This document shows positions 37,814 to 47,131 of a stretch of 64,000 bases of DNA, piece after piece (within the stretch, counting starts at the first letter, position 1; each line of letters begins with the position of its first letter). The notes beneath the pieces are model-generated. The model was given only the letters and a program-made list of their open reading frames with translations, did no database searches and had not been told where the DNA came from. The position numbers were made by a program, and so were the translations under genes. The stretch comes from Arsenophonus sp046530735 (GTDB lineage Bacteria; Pseudomonadota; Gammaproteobacteria; Enterobacterales; Enterobacteriaceae): assembly GCA_046530735.1 (NCBI GenBank), contig JBHEQV010000001.1:124001-188000 (forward strand), read 5' to 3'.

Positions 37814-38330
37814 TGATACAAACATGATCAAACTACCTTAAGGCAATAAGGAATACCAACTTGGCTAAATTTCTTCATAAGTAACACAGATCGCTTCAGT
37901 AATACTATGTTCATATTTTTATAAAGGACGATCAATTATATTTTAGTGAATCAGGTTTCAGGTTAACATAGATCGATAATTGATGCAGCGTGAATTCCTT
38001 TTAGATGGATTGCAGTCATAATATGTTGGCGGAGCCCAATTAAACTTCATTTCTAATCATAATTAGATTACTCTAAAATATTATCTGTCTGAGCCAGACC
38101 GAATAAGTTACTTCTATCTGGTAGAGGTAAAAGAGTCAAAAAATATTTTGAATATTTTTATGTTTCTTTTTTTAATAGAAAAATTCATCTTGTTTAATCA
38201 TTAAACATAATAAGTTATCATAATAGAAATAAAAAATACATTAACCATGGTGTTTCTTTTTCAGTAGCGGGAAAGAAAGATTTTCCATAAATTTTAGTTA
38301 TTATAAAAGGAAAGAGATATATATCAATCA
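37814..38330. other. Stretch without recognisable gene
   Basis: AT-rich, no frame of note and no family recognised. Confidence 0.4.
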
Positions 38331-38356
38331 GCAGAAGATTAGAAAGTACACAATTC

Positions 38357-39055
38357 TATGTTTAATAATTATTTTATAGAAGGTGTTAAATCCACATTTA
38401 AATGTACTAGAAAATACTTAAAAAAATCAGTATCTCTTAAGTAGCTCATTAATCAACTTAGCAAAAATCAGAGCTACCTAATAACAATAATATATTGTCT
38501 AATCAGTTAGAAGCTCTTAATTCTATTAAGAGTGCGCTAGAAGCTATTATAACAAGAAAACTAATTAAATTCTTTGACACATAAGATATCCTATACCTTC
38601 TAGGATAACTTGATCCTAATAACCAAGACCTACTTGAACTGAGGGAAAATAAAAACAAGTTGCTTTGTATCTTGAGTTGATATCAGAGGAAAAATTTAAA
38701 GAGATTTAATATAAAATTGAAATCAGTATTGTAAAAACCATCTAAGAAGTAGAGTAGTCTTGATGTTAACATCCAGAGCAGAAAGCTAAAATAAGCCTTG
38801 GCTAAGTTAAAATTTTTTAAATACAATTAAAATAGTATTAAAGCCTATTTATAGTAGTACTAAATATTTTATTTCTAGATGAAAATTGTTTGTTTTTACA
38901 AATTGGTATTAAATTAGAAAATTGCTTTCAATCTCAAGAATTAAATGAGGAGTAGTTCTCAGTAATTCCAATAAAGCATTAAATAAATTATCTCTCTAAA
39001 AGATTTTAGTGTTATCGAAGATAAATTGAAAAACTTTATTATCGGCACACTCTTA
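38357..39055 (+). pseudogene. Unrecognised pseudogene with coiled-coil-like sequence
   Basis: Starts plausibly at ATG 38357 (MFNNYFIEGVKSTFKCTRKY). Reading across stops, most of them TAA/TAG where CAA/CAG would fit, gives NILSNQLEALNSIKSALEAI, ITRKLIKFFDT, LDPNNQDLLELRENKNKLL and FSVIEDKLKNFIIGTLL. The regular Leu/Ile/Lys/Glu pattern suggests helical coiled coils. No family recognised. It seems to be a host gene decayed mostly by C-to-T changes. Confidence 0.4.
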
Positions 39056-39060
39056 TAAAA

Positions 39061-40471
39061 GAGCATGCTTATTTCTGGTGTATAGAGTTTTGGAAGATGC
39101 TGGTGTATCATGATGATTAATTTTATAGATTATTTCAATTTCAGAGAGATGATATGCCATTAAACTCTAGCCTATAGATATTTATAAAACTAGATATTAC
39201 TCCTTGCATGAATGCATCTGTAATGCTGACAGACAGCTGATAAACAGTACCGTTTATGGTGAGATCTAAGAGATTCTGCGATAACGTGCTGAACGCCGCT
39301 TTATCAACAGACGTCTTAAACTCGTATCGTCCATAACAGTTATTTAATTTCCCATAGCGTAACCATACAGATTGGTATGACGATGTTGAGATTAAAGTAT
39401 CTAAGATTATAGAATCGTAGCGGCAACGGAATATGCTTCAACAGCTTCTTTTGCCTTATCTAAAATTTGTAAAAGCGACGAAAAGTTTTTAATCATAGCC
39501 GGGTAGTTGGGAAGCATAGTCACTTGTGATTTTTACAAAGCCATGAGCCGCTTTTCTGTGAAAATAACAAGATATAATCTTGCCAAGTGCTATCAGCAGA
39601 CTGAAACAGTAATTCTTGAAAAGCACAGGCAATAATGCTTATGTAATTTAAGCGATACTGTTACGTTTATTTCTAGGATGATGATAGAATAATGCCGTCC
39701 TAATCAGAGGAAAGCTTATCGCCTTTACCTCCTGGTTAAAACGATGGGGGGGGGAATTCCCGCATTAATATAAGGAGCTCGTTGCAGTCTAAGATGGTTA
39801 TTGAGAGCCAGAATCTAACTTGGCCGAACCTCTCAATAGCCTGTAAACATGAGCTTAACCGTATCCACAGAGCTTGCTACGGGAGACGGTGCCATTAGTT
39901 TTTGAAATGCAATAACAAAAATATTCTCGAACATGTAGTATCAATGTTGTTTGGTACATAAAAGCTGATACGCTAGGTTCACTCCACAAAGACATCTAAC
40001 CGAAAGTTAAGGTGATAATCTGCGGGAGATTTGGATAGCAGAGACAGAAAGCTGTGATGCTACTGATAAAGCCCTTAATATTCTATTAGCAAAATTATCC
40101 TCAGGGAAGTTTTATCCTGCCAGCGATGAAAGAAGTTAGAAAAAGATCGAAGAAGAGCTGCTGGTATTCTATGCCTTGCTGTTAGCAGGTTAGGTGTCAT
40201 AAAAACGACGATTTTAATTAAATCGACTTTTGTGACAGTTGAAGATATGAGGAGGCTGACACAAAAAGCACTGTGCTTCAAAAAATAACTCTTTCAATGC
40301 TATTTTAAGCTACTTCCGTTTTCTCAGAAAAGCTTGATCTTACTAAGGAGATTAGATCCATTTAACCCTTAGTAGTAAACAATATCCAATTTAAGGATGG
40401 AGAAGAGATTTATGAATCATCAAAGCAGAACGTATAGCCTGACCATTATAAAACAGATTTGTTAATAACTT
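39061..40471 (+). mobile_element. IS256-like insertion sequence, decayed copy C
   Basis: About 1.41 kb. Transposase traces run in order from the N-terminus to a C-terminal VNNIQFKDGEEIYES; the middle part matches the ELVAVEDGYRESEASW-type block in shifted frames, and a KADL-EIW-AESxxxA-like block follows. The unit ends about 55 bp beyond the 3' end of tyrA (convergent). No intact frame. Confidence 0.72.
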
Positions 40472-40526
40472 TGGTTTCTATAAAACCGGCTGCATAAGCA
40501 GTTTTAAAAGCATCAATAACAATCAA

Positions 40527-41648
40527 TTAACGGCTAATATCATTAGCTTGTTGTAATAAAGTGTTACTTTCTTGCATAAATCGTTTAGCATCCTGACCAA
40601 ACCATTGACTAATTTTCTTAAATTGAGTAATAAAACTTTTCTTATCATAAGCTTTAAGCAATTCTACAGAATGACTGAAACTTTGGTAATATTTAACTAT
40701 CAAATCAATGTTTTCATCAGATGCCATAATAATATCTGCATAAAGCTGTGGATCCTGAGCAAATAGACGTCCAACCATCACTAATTCTAATTGATAAATA
40801 GGTGATGAAAACCTTAATAACTGTTGTAGATCTATTTTTTGTTCAGATAAATATTCCCCATAAGCAAAAGTAGTAAAATGGCGAAGTACCTGAATAAATC
40901 TCATATATTTATCATGCTCTGTCGCATTAATTTTATATAATTTAGCCCCCCAAACACTCAATTGTTCTAATAACCATTGGTATGCTTCTGGATTTCTTCC
41001 TTCACAATAAATAATTACTTGCTTAGCAATACTATTCACATCTGAACCAAACATGGGATGTAAGCCAACAACAGCCCCATTATGCACTGATAACATAGCT
41101 TTAAGTGGCGATTGCTTAATAGAACAGATATCCATCAATAATGTATCTTCAGATAATTTCGGTAATCTATTAATAACTTCTAGTGTTGAATGAATTGGCA
41201 CACTTAGCATTACTACAGCGGCATCAGCCAATAATTCATCAGCTCTATTCCAATCTTCTTCGCTCAAACTATAAACTTCATAGCCAGAGAGTCTAAATAA
41301 TCGACTGAATAATTTTCCCATTTGACCTTGACCACCTACTATAATAATAGGCCCTAGATCAGCATTTAATTTTTTAAACCCTTGATTATTTTCATGTAGG
41401 TACGATTCATGCATAATGCGGCGTAAGATATCTTTAATTAGATCAGGTGCAATACCTATTTTTTTTGCTTCTTTGCATCGCGCTTCTAACATTGAATCCT
41501 CACGATCTGGCATATAGATAGGTAATCCTTGTTGGCTTTTTACTTCACCAACTGCCATCACTAATTGCATTCTTTTTGCTAGTAATCCTAGTAATGATTT
41601 ATCGATTTCATCAATCTGTTGACGTAATTCTAATAATTCTACAGACAT
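40527..41648 (-). CDS. tyrA: T-protein: chorismate mutase / prephenate dehydrogenase
   Basis: Bifunctional cytoplasmic enzyme of tyrosine synthesis: chorismate to prephenate, then NAD-dependent oxidation to 4-hydroxyphenylpyruvate. The frame is uninterrupted, 373 codons from the second Met (MSVELLELRQQID), the same length as E. coli TyrA; an extra upstream Met is possible. The N-terminal mutase domain (about 1-90) has LRQQID, LLAKRMQL and EVKSQQGLPIY. The NAD fold begins at IIIVGGQGQMG (about 101-111); the dehydrogenase His is in GLHPMFGSD; the C-terminal helical part has FIQVLRHFTTFAYG and GRLFAQDPQLYADIIMA. In enterobacteria aroF lies directly upstream; here it is replaced by repeat X1. It is the only intact amino-acid biosynthesis gene in the window, next to dead chorismate-using men genes. 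Confidence 0.97.
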   Translation of the reverse strand: MSVELLELRQQIDEIDKSLLGLLAKRMQLVMAVGEVKSQQGLPIYMPDREDSMLEARCKEAKKIGIAPDLIKDILRRIMHESYLHENNQGFKKLNADLGPIIIVGGQGQMGKLFSRLFRLSGYEVYSLSEEDWNRADELLADAAVVMLSVPIHSTLEVINRLPKLSEDTLLMDICSIKQSPLKAMLSVHNGAVVGLHPMFGSDVNSIAKQVIIYCEGRNPEAYQWLLEQLSVWGAKLYKINATEHDKYMRFIQVLRHFTTFAYGEYLSEQKIDLQQLLRFSSPIYQLELVMVGRLFAQDPQLYADIIMASDENIDLIVKYYQSFSHSVELLKAYDKKSFITQFKKISQWFGQDAKRFMQESNTLLQQANDISR

Positions 41649-41767
41649 CAATTTACCTTATAGTAGCTTACTTTTCTATGGCTTAATGCGCTCTTTAAGA
41701 GTTAACAAGTTTTAGTATATAATTTCTTAATACTGTATTCGTTGTCTTAACTAAGAAGATGCAGCTC

Positions 41768-43523
41768 ACTATGGATCTGTGAGCCTCTAGCTATCTTTCT
41801 TCAGAAATTTTCATAATTTGAGCACTGTTTTATACTATACGATATATAAATTTTTCAGAAATTCATTCAGATGATTCAGGACAAATCTCCATCCTAGAAA
41901 GCGGAAACCTGTAAATCAATCAGGAAGAGAACAGGAAACTTCACGTGTTACACTGTCTTTTATCCAAAGAATTTTTTGATCTCCCTACCAAAATGAATGA
42001 GGATTAGACCAACTAAATTTCTTATGATATCCAAAAGAAACTATACAACAATACGTCCCTACTCTATCTCTTCTTGTTTTTATCGACACGCAAGTATTAT
42101 CCGATTTTAATCACGATTATACAGAGTTTTTATTAACTCATAAACCAAGCCAATGACACTGGATACAACTGCATTTAAGTGGCAATGACTGATAATATAC
42201 TTGTCAATGAATTCATTACCAATAAGTAACCGCTAGGGATCCCCATCTTCTTTCTCATCCACTAAGAAACAGAAAGATACTGCGCCGATAAATCTGATAA
42301 ATGGGAACAATATAACATTTCTATTTCCCTGGTAAAATGCACAGAGATTAATTTGTTTAGATCTACTAATACCACACCCAACTAAACTGGTTTTTACCAT
42401 TAATGATAGCTAGAATAAATTTTTTGAAAATACGATGAAAGCATAGACTTATATATCAGTCTATCTATCAATCGAATGCTTGCCTGCAGCACTTGTGCCA
42501 TTGTTGTATCCGGATGGCTACTTGTTGGTACCTCTACTGAATGGGCTCTTTCCACAGTCATTTTCTGCTAAAGTTGTAAGTTAAAATCCTGAAGTTCATG
42601 TAGCGTCAAAGCTAACGAGCAGTGGCTATCATAGAAGATTTATATCTTACCAGACTGTAAGCTAGCAACACATTACTTTTATTATACCACTATTCTTCTT
42701 TATCTTTTTTTCAAAATAATTTGCCTGATACTCAATACTTTATTTCGTACTAAATGCCACAGACTCGTTCTATGTTGCAATGGGCACGAAAAACAGAGTA
42801 TTAAATTAATATTCCGTACCTTTTACACTTATGGTCGAGAACTCAATTAATATCCACATGTTTATTTCTCCGTCATTAATGATGGACTAGTTATTAACAA
42901 TGCCATAGGCGTGAGCTGTTCTTCAAAAAAAATCGGTCGAAGAAATCTGGCGAGTCACTATCATTCGGCTAATACGTCACAACTATGATCTTATGAATCC
43001 TAATGTCTTCCTTGTCTGATGCATATTTGCGCCAGGAAGCAGTAGCAGGGTTATCTGAAGGCACAGTACGGGACGTTTACTAGAGAAAAGTGCACTTTTC
43101 TAAAAAGATGAAATAAGGCTGGCGTAGCCGTGAAATAGTTCATACGCTACCTTAAATGACTACTAATATTCATGTAAAATCTGCGACATTAATGAGGGGG
43201 TGTTTGTACCATAATTATTACGATTACCGAACTAGTAGTATCCGCAACAGATCCTGAGGCAGAAAAAGATGATTAGGCACTATATATTACCATATTTCAA
43301 CGAGGTGTTTAAGATAACACGTTACTATAGTTTTTTATTAAATCCTAAACAAGGCATACTATATACAAAAGATATATAAAACGTTGAAGATGACAGAGAT
43401 TGAAAAAATCAGAAAACTAGATCAGAGTTTCTTATTCTTATAAAGTAATTCTTGCGTACAGAGATCCCAGTACAAATGCATTCTGTATGGCAACAGACTA
43501 CTTTTTATCGACACTCAGTGGCA
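41768..43523. repeat. 1.75-kb unidentified repeat X, copy X1
   Basis: Matches the reverse complement of 50420-52150 over its whole length (for example ACTTTTTA-CG-C-CTCAG at the right end, ATATATAAATTTTTCAG near the left end, CATCCGGATACAACAATGG in the middle). Divergence is substantial and both copies are full of stops. The best shared protein trace, minus strand here, is LHELQDFNLQL followed by SSHPDTTMAQVLQASIRLID. I do not recognise the family. It ends where the truncated IS256-like copy D begins. Confidence 0.7.
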
Positions 43524-43539
43524 TAAAACAGGCTGTACC

Positions 43540-44481
43540 TGCAAGGCATCTGCTTCGATGATTTTCACGAAGCCCTTAAGGGGCACTTCTCACTGAGAAG
43601 TGCATGATCTGTCTTGTTTTAGTACCATTAGCAGACTGAAACAGTAATGCCTTGAAGAGCACAAACAATGCTAGATTGCTGATTTAAGCGATACGCCTAA
43701 CATTTATTTCTTATATGAAGGCATATATCGTTCTGTTAGAGACGCTGATTACCTTTACCTCCTGCTCATTATCAACATCGCTACACATGGATATAAGGAG
43801 CTCGTTGCAGTTAAAGATGGTTATCAAGAGCTAGAAATAAACTGAACGAACTTCTTAATTACCTGCAAGCGAAAAGCTTAACCGCATCTCACAGACTTGG
43901 TATGGACGCCGGTGCTTGGTTTTTTAATGTAATAGCGGCAAGGATATTCCAGGATATCTAGCAGCAATGCTATTAGATACACAAAAGAATATTGTTACTA
44001 AATTACTCCTAAAAAGCATCTAACTTAAAATTTAAGACTGAGCTGAGCTGCTGGAAGTTTTATACTACCAGAGAGGTTGCAATGTCGCTAATAAAGCTTA
44101 ATGTTTTTGTAAGGTTTTCAGCATATTCTGCAACGATTAGGAAGCTGCAGAAAAAGCAAGAAGAACGCTGATATTCTATGACTTCCCGTCAACGCAGTGA
44201 GTCATCAATAAGAGTGAGGAATCCGATCAAATCAACTTTTGTGACGCTTAGGTTACGAAAACGATGCATAAAGGACTTGCAGTCCGAAGAAAACAATTCT
44301 TTTATAGTATTATTTAAGCTACTTTCGTCTGCTCAGAGAAAACTGAAAACAAGCATAACAAGAGATTTACTTCCTGATATTATGGTGATAAACAACGTCT
44401 AATTTAAGGATGAGGAAGAGATTCATGAATCATCAGATCAGAGAATAACTGATAATCATACACCAAATTTTATATTAACTC
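43540..44481 (+). mobile_element. IS256-like insertion sequence, 5'-truncated decayed copy D
   Basis: Lacks the first ~450 bp. Starts within the DDFHEALRG motif, then STISRLKQ, EEHKQC, IADLSDT (RDLSDK-like). The 3' part is the best preserved: a frame at 44178-44402 reads MTSRQRSESSIRVRNPIKSTF then VTLRLRKRCIKD and FKLLSSAQRKLK, matching RTTNPIESTFATVRLRT and VFKLLQSAEKRW of IS256-type transposases. The 3' terminal repeat is present. The 5' end is replaced by repeat X1. Confidence 0.75.
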
Positions 44482-44900
44482 GTAATTATTTACTGATTAT
44501 TTATCCAATGGATCATATTTTTAAGCTATTTCGATTTAATCAAAATTTCTTGATAAGAAGTATCAACATTATTAAGATCATCTTTTGTATGATTATTAGC
44601 TTTACCCTTACCCATTTAACTTTTTATTCTGCATGTATTACACAGATTTGAAGTTCAGGTATACGATAACGTGAACTGTAAATATTATAATCAATTGATG
44701 ACAAATATAAGAATATTTGCTGTTCCAATACATAACAAAACACTACAGAACACAATAGAACATAATAGAACTATATAATTAAATCAAATTAAAAATCATA
44801 TTTATGATAAAAAATATTTTCTGTTTGTAACAAATTACAAAAAGGATTTTATAAAAATCTACTAATAATAATCTTTTAAACTAAAAAACAAGTAATAAAA
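44482..44900. other. Intergenic AT-rich stretch downstream of rplS
   Basis: No gene seen. A short direct repetition (CACTACAGAACACAATAGAACATAATAGAAC, 44741-44771) stands out. The rplS terminator is at its right edge. Confidence 0.4.
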
Positions 44901-44906
44901 AAAGAA

Positions 44907-44931
44907 AAAGCTCGAAATTTTTGTGAGCTTT
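44907..44931 (-). terminator. Intrinsic terminator after rplS
   Basis: On the minus strand AAAGCTC, an 11-base loop, GAGCTTT, then TTCTTTTTTTATT. It lies 29 bp beyond the rplS stop and would end the rpsP-rimM-trmD-rplS transcript. Confidence 0.75.
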
Positions 44932-44959
44932 AAAGATTTTTAGGATGCAGTTAAGCAAA

Positions 44960-45313
44960 TTATTTAATGTTTAAGCGTTCTTTAATACGAGCTGCTTTAC
45001 CAGAACGTTCCCTCAGGTAATACAATTTAGCTCTGCGAACATCACCACAACGATTAACTGTTATATTCTCGATAACTGGTGAATGCATCTGGAATACCCG
45101 CTCAACACCTTCACCATTAGAAATTTTACGAACAGTAAATGCTGAATGTAAACCGCGATTACGAATAGCGATAATCACGCCCTCGAATGACTGCAAGCGT
45201 CTTTTAGAACCCTCAACCACCCATACCGTAACTTCTACGGTATCTCCTGAACGAAATGAAGGGATGTTTTGCTTAATTTGTTCTTGTTCAAGCTGTTTAA
45301 TAATGTTGTTCAT
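44960..45313 (-). CDS. rplS: 50S ribosomal protein bL19
   Basis: 117 residues, starting MNNIIKQLEQEQIKQ; E. coli L19 has 115 and begins MSNIIKQLEQEQ. A GTG two codons upstream is a possible alternative, but the ATG has AAGAG seven bases before it and matches the family start. Conserved blocks: FRSGDTVEVTVWVVEGSK, RLQSFEGVIIAIRNRGL, SAFTVRKISNGEGVERVFQ, AKLYYLRERSGKAARIKERL. It binds 23S rRNA at the 30S-50S interface. Last gene of the operon, 56 bp after trmD, with a terminator behind it. Intact and under clear purifying constraint. Confidence 0.97.
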   Translation of the reverse strand: MNNIIKQLEQEQIKQNIPSFRSGDTVEVTVWVVEGSKRRLQSFEGVIIAIRNRGLHSAFTVRKISNGEGVERVFQMHSPVIENITVNRCGDVRRAKLYYLRERSGKAARIKERLNIK

Positions 45314-45369
45314 AATCACTCTTTCACATTAGGTAAACTGATATATACAAGCCAGTGTGATATATTGTC

Positions 45370-46125
45370 TTAGTTAAGATGTTGTTGTTCTTTATATTCC
45401 TGCTGGAATTCTGCCAACAACATTCTTTGCTCCTTAGTCAGAGCTAAACTTGTTAGAAGTTCAGGTCTTCTAAGCCAAGTTCGGCCCAATGAGTGTTTTT
45501 TTCTCCAATGCTCTATTTCAGCATGGTTTCCCGACAATAAGACACTCGGAACTTCCATACCTTCTAACACCTCAGGACGGGTATAGTGAGGATAATCAAG
45601 CAATCCAGTCATAAAAGAGTCTTCTTCTGCTGATGCCTGATGACCTAATACACCAGGAATAAATCTAGAAATTGAATCGATCATCACCATTGCTGGCAAT
45701 TCTCCTCCGCTAAGAACATAATCACCAATTGACCATTCTTCATCAATTTCAGTTTCATTAATCCGTTCATCGATACCTTCATATCGACCACAAACTAAAA
45801 TAAGCTTTTTGTTCGTCCTCAATTGGCAAACAGCTTGCTGATTAAGTTTATGTCCTTGCGGTGAAAGATAAATTACTTTAGTATTTTCACCGATCTTAGA
45901 TTTTACTGCATGAATAGTATCTCTAAGAGGTTGTACCATCATCAACATACCTGGACCGCCGCCATAAAGGCGACCATCTACAGTGCGATGTCTGTCGTGA
46001 GTATAATCTCGCGGATCCCAGAACTGTATATTCAATAGGCCATTTTTTACTGCACGACCTATCACCCCATACTCAGTTATTGCGCGAAACATTTCTGGAA
46101 ACAAGCTAATAATCGCAATCCACAT
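45370..46125 (-). CDS. trmD: tRNA (guanine37-N1)-methyltransferase
   Basis: SPOUT-class enzyme that methylates G37 next to the anticodon, using S-adenosylmethionine, and prevents +1 frameshifting. The open frame extends 12 codons further upstream, but family alignment (MWIGIISLFPEMF) puts the start at MWIAIISLFPEMF; GGAG lies nine bases before it. 251 residues, against 255 in E. coli. Visible motifs: YGGGPGMLMM, YLSPQGHKL, LVCGRYEGIDER, IGDYVLSGGELP, catalytic Arg in SRFIPGVLG and Asp in EEDSF, then HYTRPEVLEG and SLGRTWLRRPELL. Third gene of the operon, 36 bp after rimM. Notable that this enzyme is kept while so much else has decayed. Confidence 0.97.
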   Translation of the reverse strand: MWIAIISLFPEMFRAITEYGVIGRAVKNGLLNIQFWDPRDYTHDRHRTVDGRLYGGGPGMLMMVQPLRDTIHAVKSKIGENTKVIYLSPQGHKLNQQAVCQLRTNKKLILVCGRYEGIDERINETEIDEEWSIGDYVLSGGELPAMVMIDSISRFIPGVLGHQASAEEDSFMTGLLDYPHYTRPEVLEGMEVPSVLLSGNHAEIEHWRKKHSLGRTWLRRPELLTSLALTKEQRMLLAEFQQEYKEQQHLN

Positions 46126-46161
46126 CATCTTGCGCTCCACCCATAAACTTTTAATTAGCAT

Positions 46162-46710
46162 TTAAAAATCAATATCCCAATCTACTTTAATTGTCTTAGT
46201 AAGAAGATCAACGTTCTTGATTACCTGTTCATCAAGAAACGGTATTAACCGTTCTTTAACGCTAAATCGATCTTTCAAATTTATTTTAATTACCAGTATG
46301 TCATTTGATCCTGTTTCTATTAAATTTTTAACATAACCCAAACTATAACCTTTAGTAGTTATAACCTGGCAACCAATCAAATCTTTCCAATAATACTCAT
46401 TACCTTCAAGTACAGGTAGTTGTACTGAATCAGCGATAATTTCGCAATTAGTCATTAAATTAGCAGAAATTCTATCATCAATATGCTTTATTTTGATGAT
46501 AAAATCTTGATTATGATGTTTCCAACATTCTAATTCCAGTTGTTGCCACTGACCTGAATAATGAATAAACCAAGGCTGATACTCGAATATATCTTTGGTA
46601 TATTCGGTGAATGAAAAAATTCTAATCCAACCACGAATGCCATGTGCAGATCCTAATTTTCCTAATGCTATAGGATTATAAGGGATTTTAAAGAAAAAGT
46701 TTTTACTCAT
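46162..46710 (-). CDS. rimM: Ribosome maturation factor RimM
   Basis: Assists assembly of the 30S head by binding uS19. Starting at ATG 46710 (MSKNFFFKIPYNPIALGKLGS) it has 182 residues, exactly the E. coli length; the frame extends two codons upstream to a GTG. N-terminal RimM barrel: GKLGSAHGIRGWIRIFSFTE, FEYQPWFI, CWKHHNQDFIIK. C-terminal PRC-barrel: EYYWKDLIGCQV, ETGSNDILVIK, ERLIPFLDEQVIKNVDL, VDWD. Second gene of the operon, 15 bp after rpsP. Less conserved than its neighbours, as usual for RimM. Confidence 0.96.
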   Translation of the reverse strand: MSKNFFFKIPYNPIALGKLGSAHGIRGWIRIFSFTEYTKDIFEYQPWFIHYSGQWQQLELECWKHHNQDFIIKIKHIDDRISANLMTNCEIIADSVQLPVLEGNEYYWKDLIGCQVITTKGYSLGYVKNLIETGSNDILVIKINLKDRFSVKERLIPFLDEQVIKNVDLLTKTIKVDWDIDF

Positions 46711-46725
46711 TACCACCGTAGTAAA

Positions 46726-46974
46726 TTAAGCCGCTCTTTTCGCTTGTTTGATCAATGTAAAAACACGATCAGAAACTGTTGCACCTAAACCAACCCAATG
46801 TTCAACACGATCTAAATCTAAACGCAACTCTTCTGCATTACCTGATGAAATAGGGTTAAAAAATCCTATACGCTCAATAAATCGACCATCACGTGCATTA
46901 CGACTATCTGTAACAACTATTTGATAAAACGGACGCTTCTTTGCGCAACTACGAGCTAAACGAATTGTTACCAT
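46726..46974 (-). CDS. rpsP: 30S ribosomal protein bS16
   Basis: 82 residues, the same length as in E. coli. MVTIRLARSCAKKRPFYQIV, DSRNARDGRFIERIGFFNP, RVEHWVGLGATVSDRV are diagnostic. It stabilises the 16S rRNA body during 30S assembly. A good ribosome site (GAGGG) precedes the ATG. First gene of the rpsP-rimM-trmD-rplS operon; the promoter should lie in the 157-bp gap after ffh, which also holds a perfect 16-bp hairpin. Confidence 0.98.
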   Translation of the reverse strand: MVTIRLARSCAKKRPFYQIVVTDSRNARDGRFIERIGFFNPISSGNAEELRLDLDRVEHWVGLGATVSDRVFTLIKQAKRAA

Positions 46975-46996
46975 AAGTCCCTCATTAATTAATAAA

Positions 46997-47031
46997 ACAA
47001 CTAGACTCTATCGAAGATAGAGTCTAGTTGT
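46997..47031 (-). terminator. Perfect 16-bp hairpin between ffh and rpsP
   Basis: ACAACTAGACTCTATC, three-base loop, GATAGAGTCTAGTTGT, with no mismatch; on the minus strand it is followed by TTTTATTAATTAA and then the rpsP start 22 bp further. It can act as the ffh terminator or as an attenuator in the rpsP leader. An exceptionally strong stem for such a decayed genome. Confidence 0.75.
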
Positions 47032-47131
47032 CATAATATTCATTATATATTCTTTTAATATAAAAAGCAATTAAAAGTACTAACTATTTATTTAAAAGTT
47101 AATTATTAATCGCTAAAGAAACCTGGTGGCA

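Noticed and set aside
38357..39055. Alternative genetic code (TAA/TAG as Gln)
   Set aside because: All nine intact genes end at ordinary stops and use CAA/CAG for Gln; the stops in this region are better explained by decay.
39746..39754. G-run (GGGGGGGGG) as a possible phase-variation tract
   Set aside because: It is inside a decayed IS256-like transposase with no open frame to switch.
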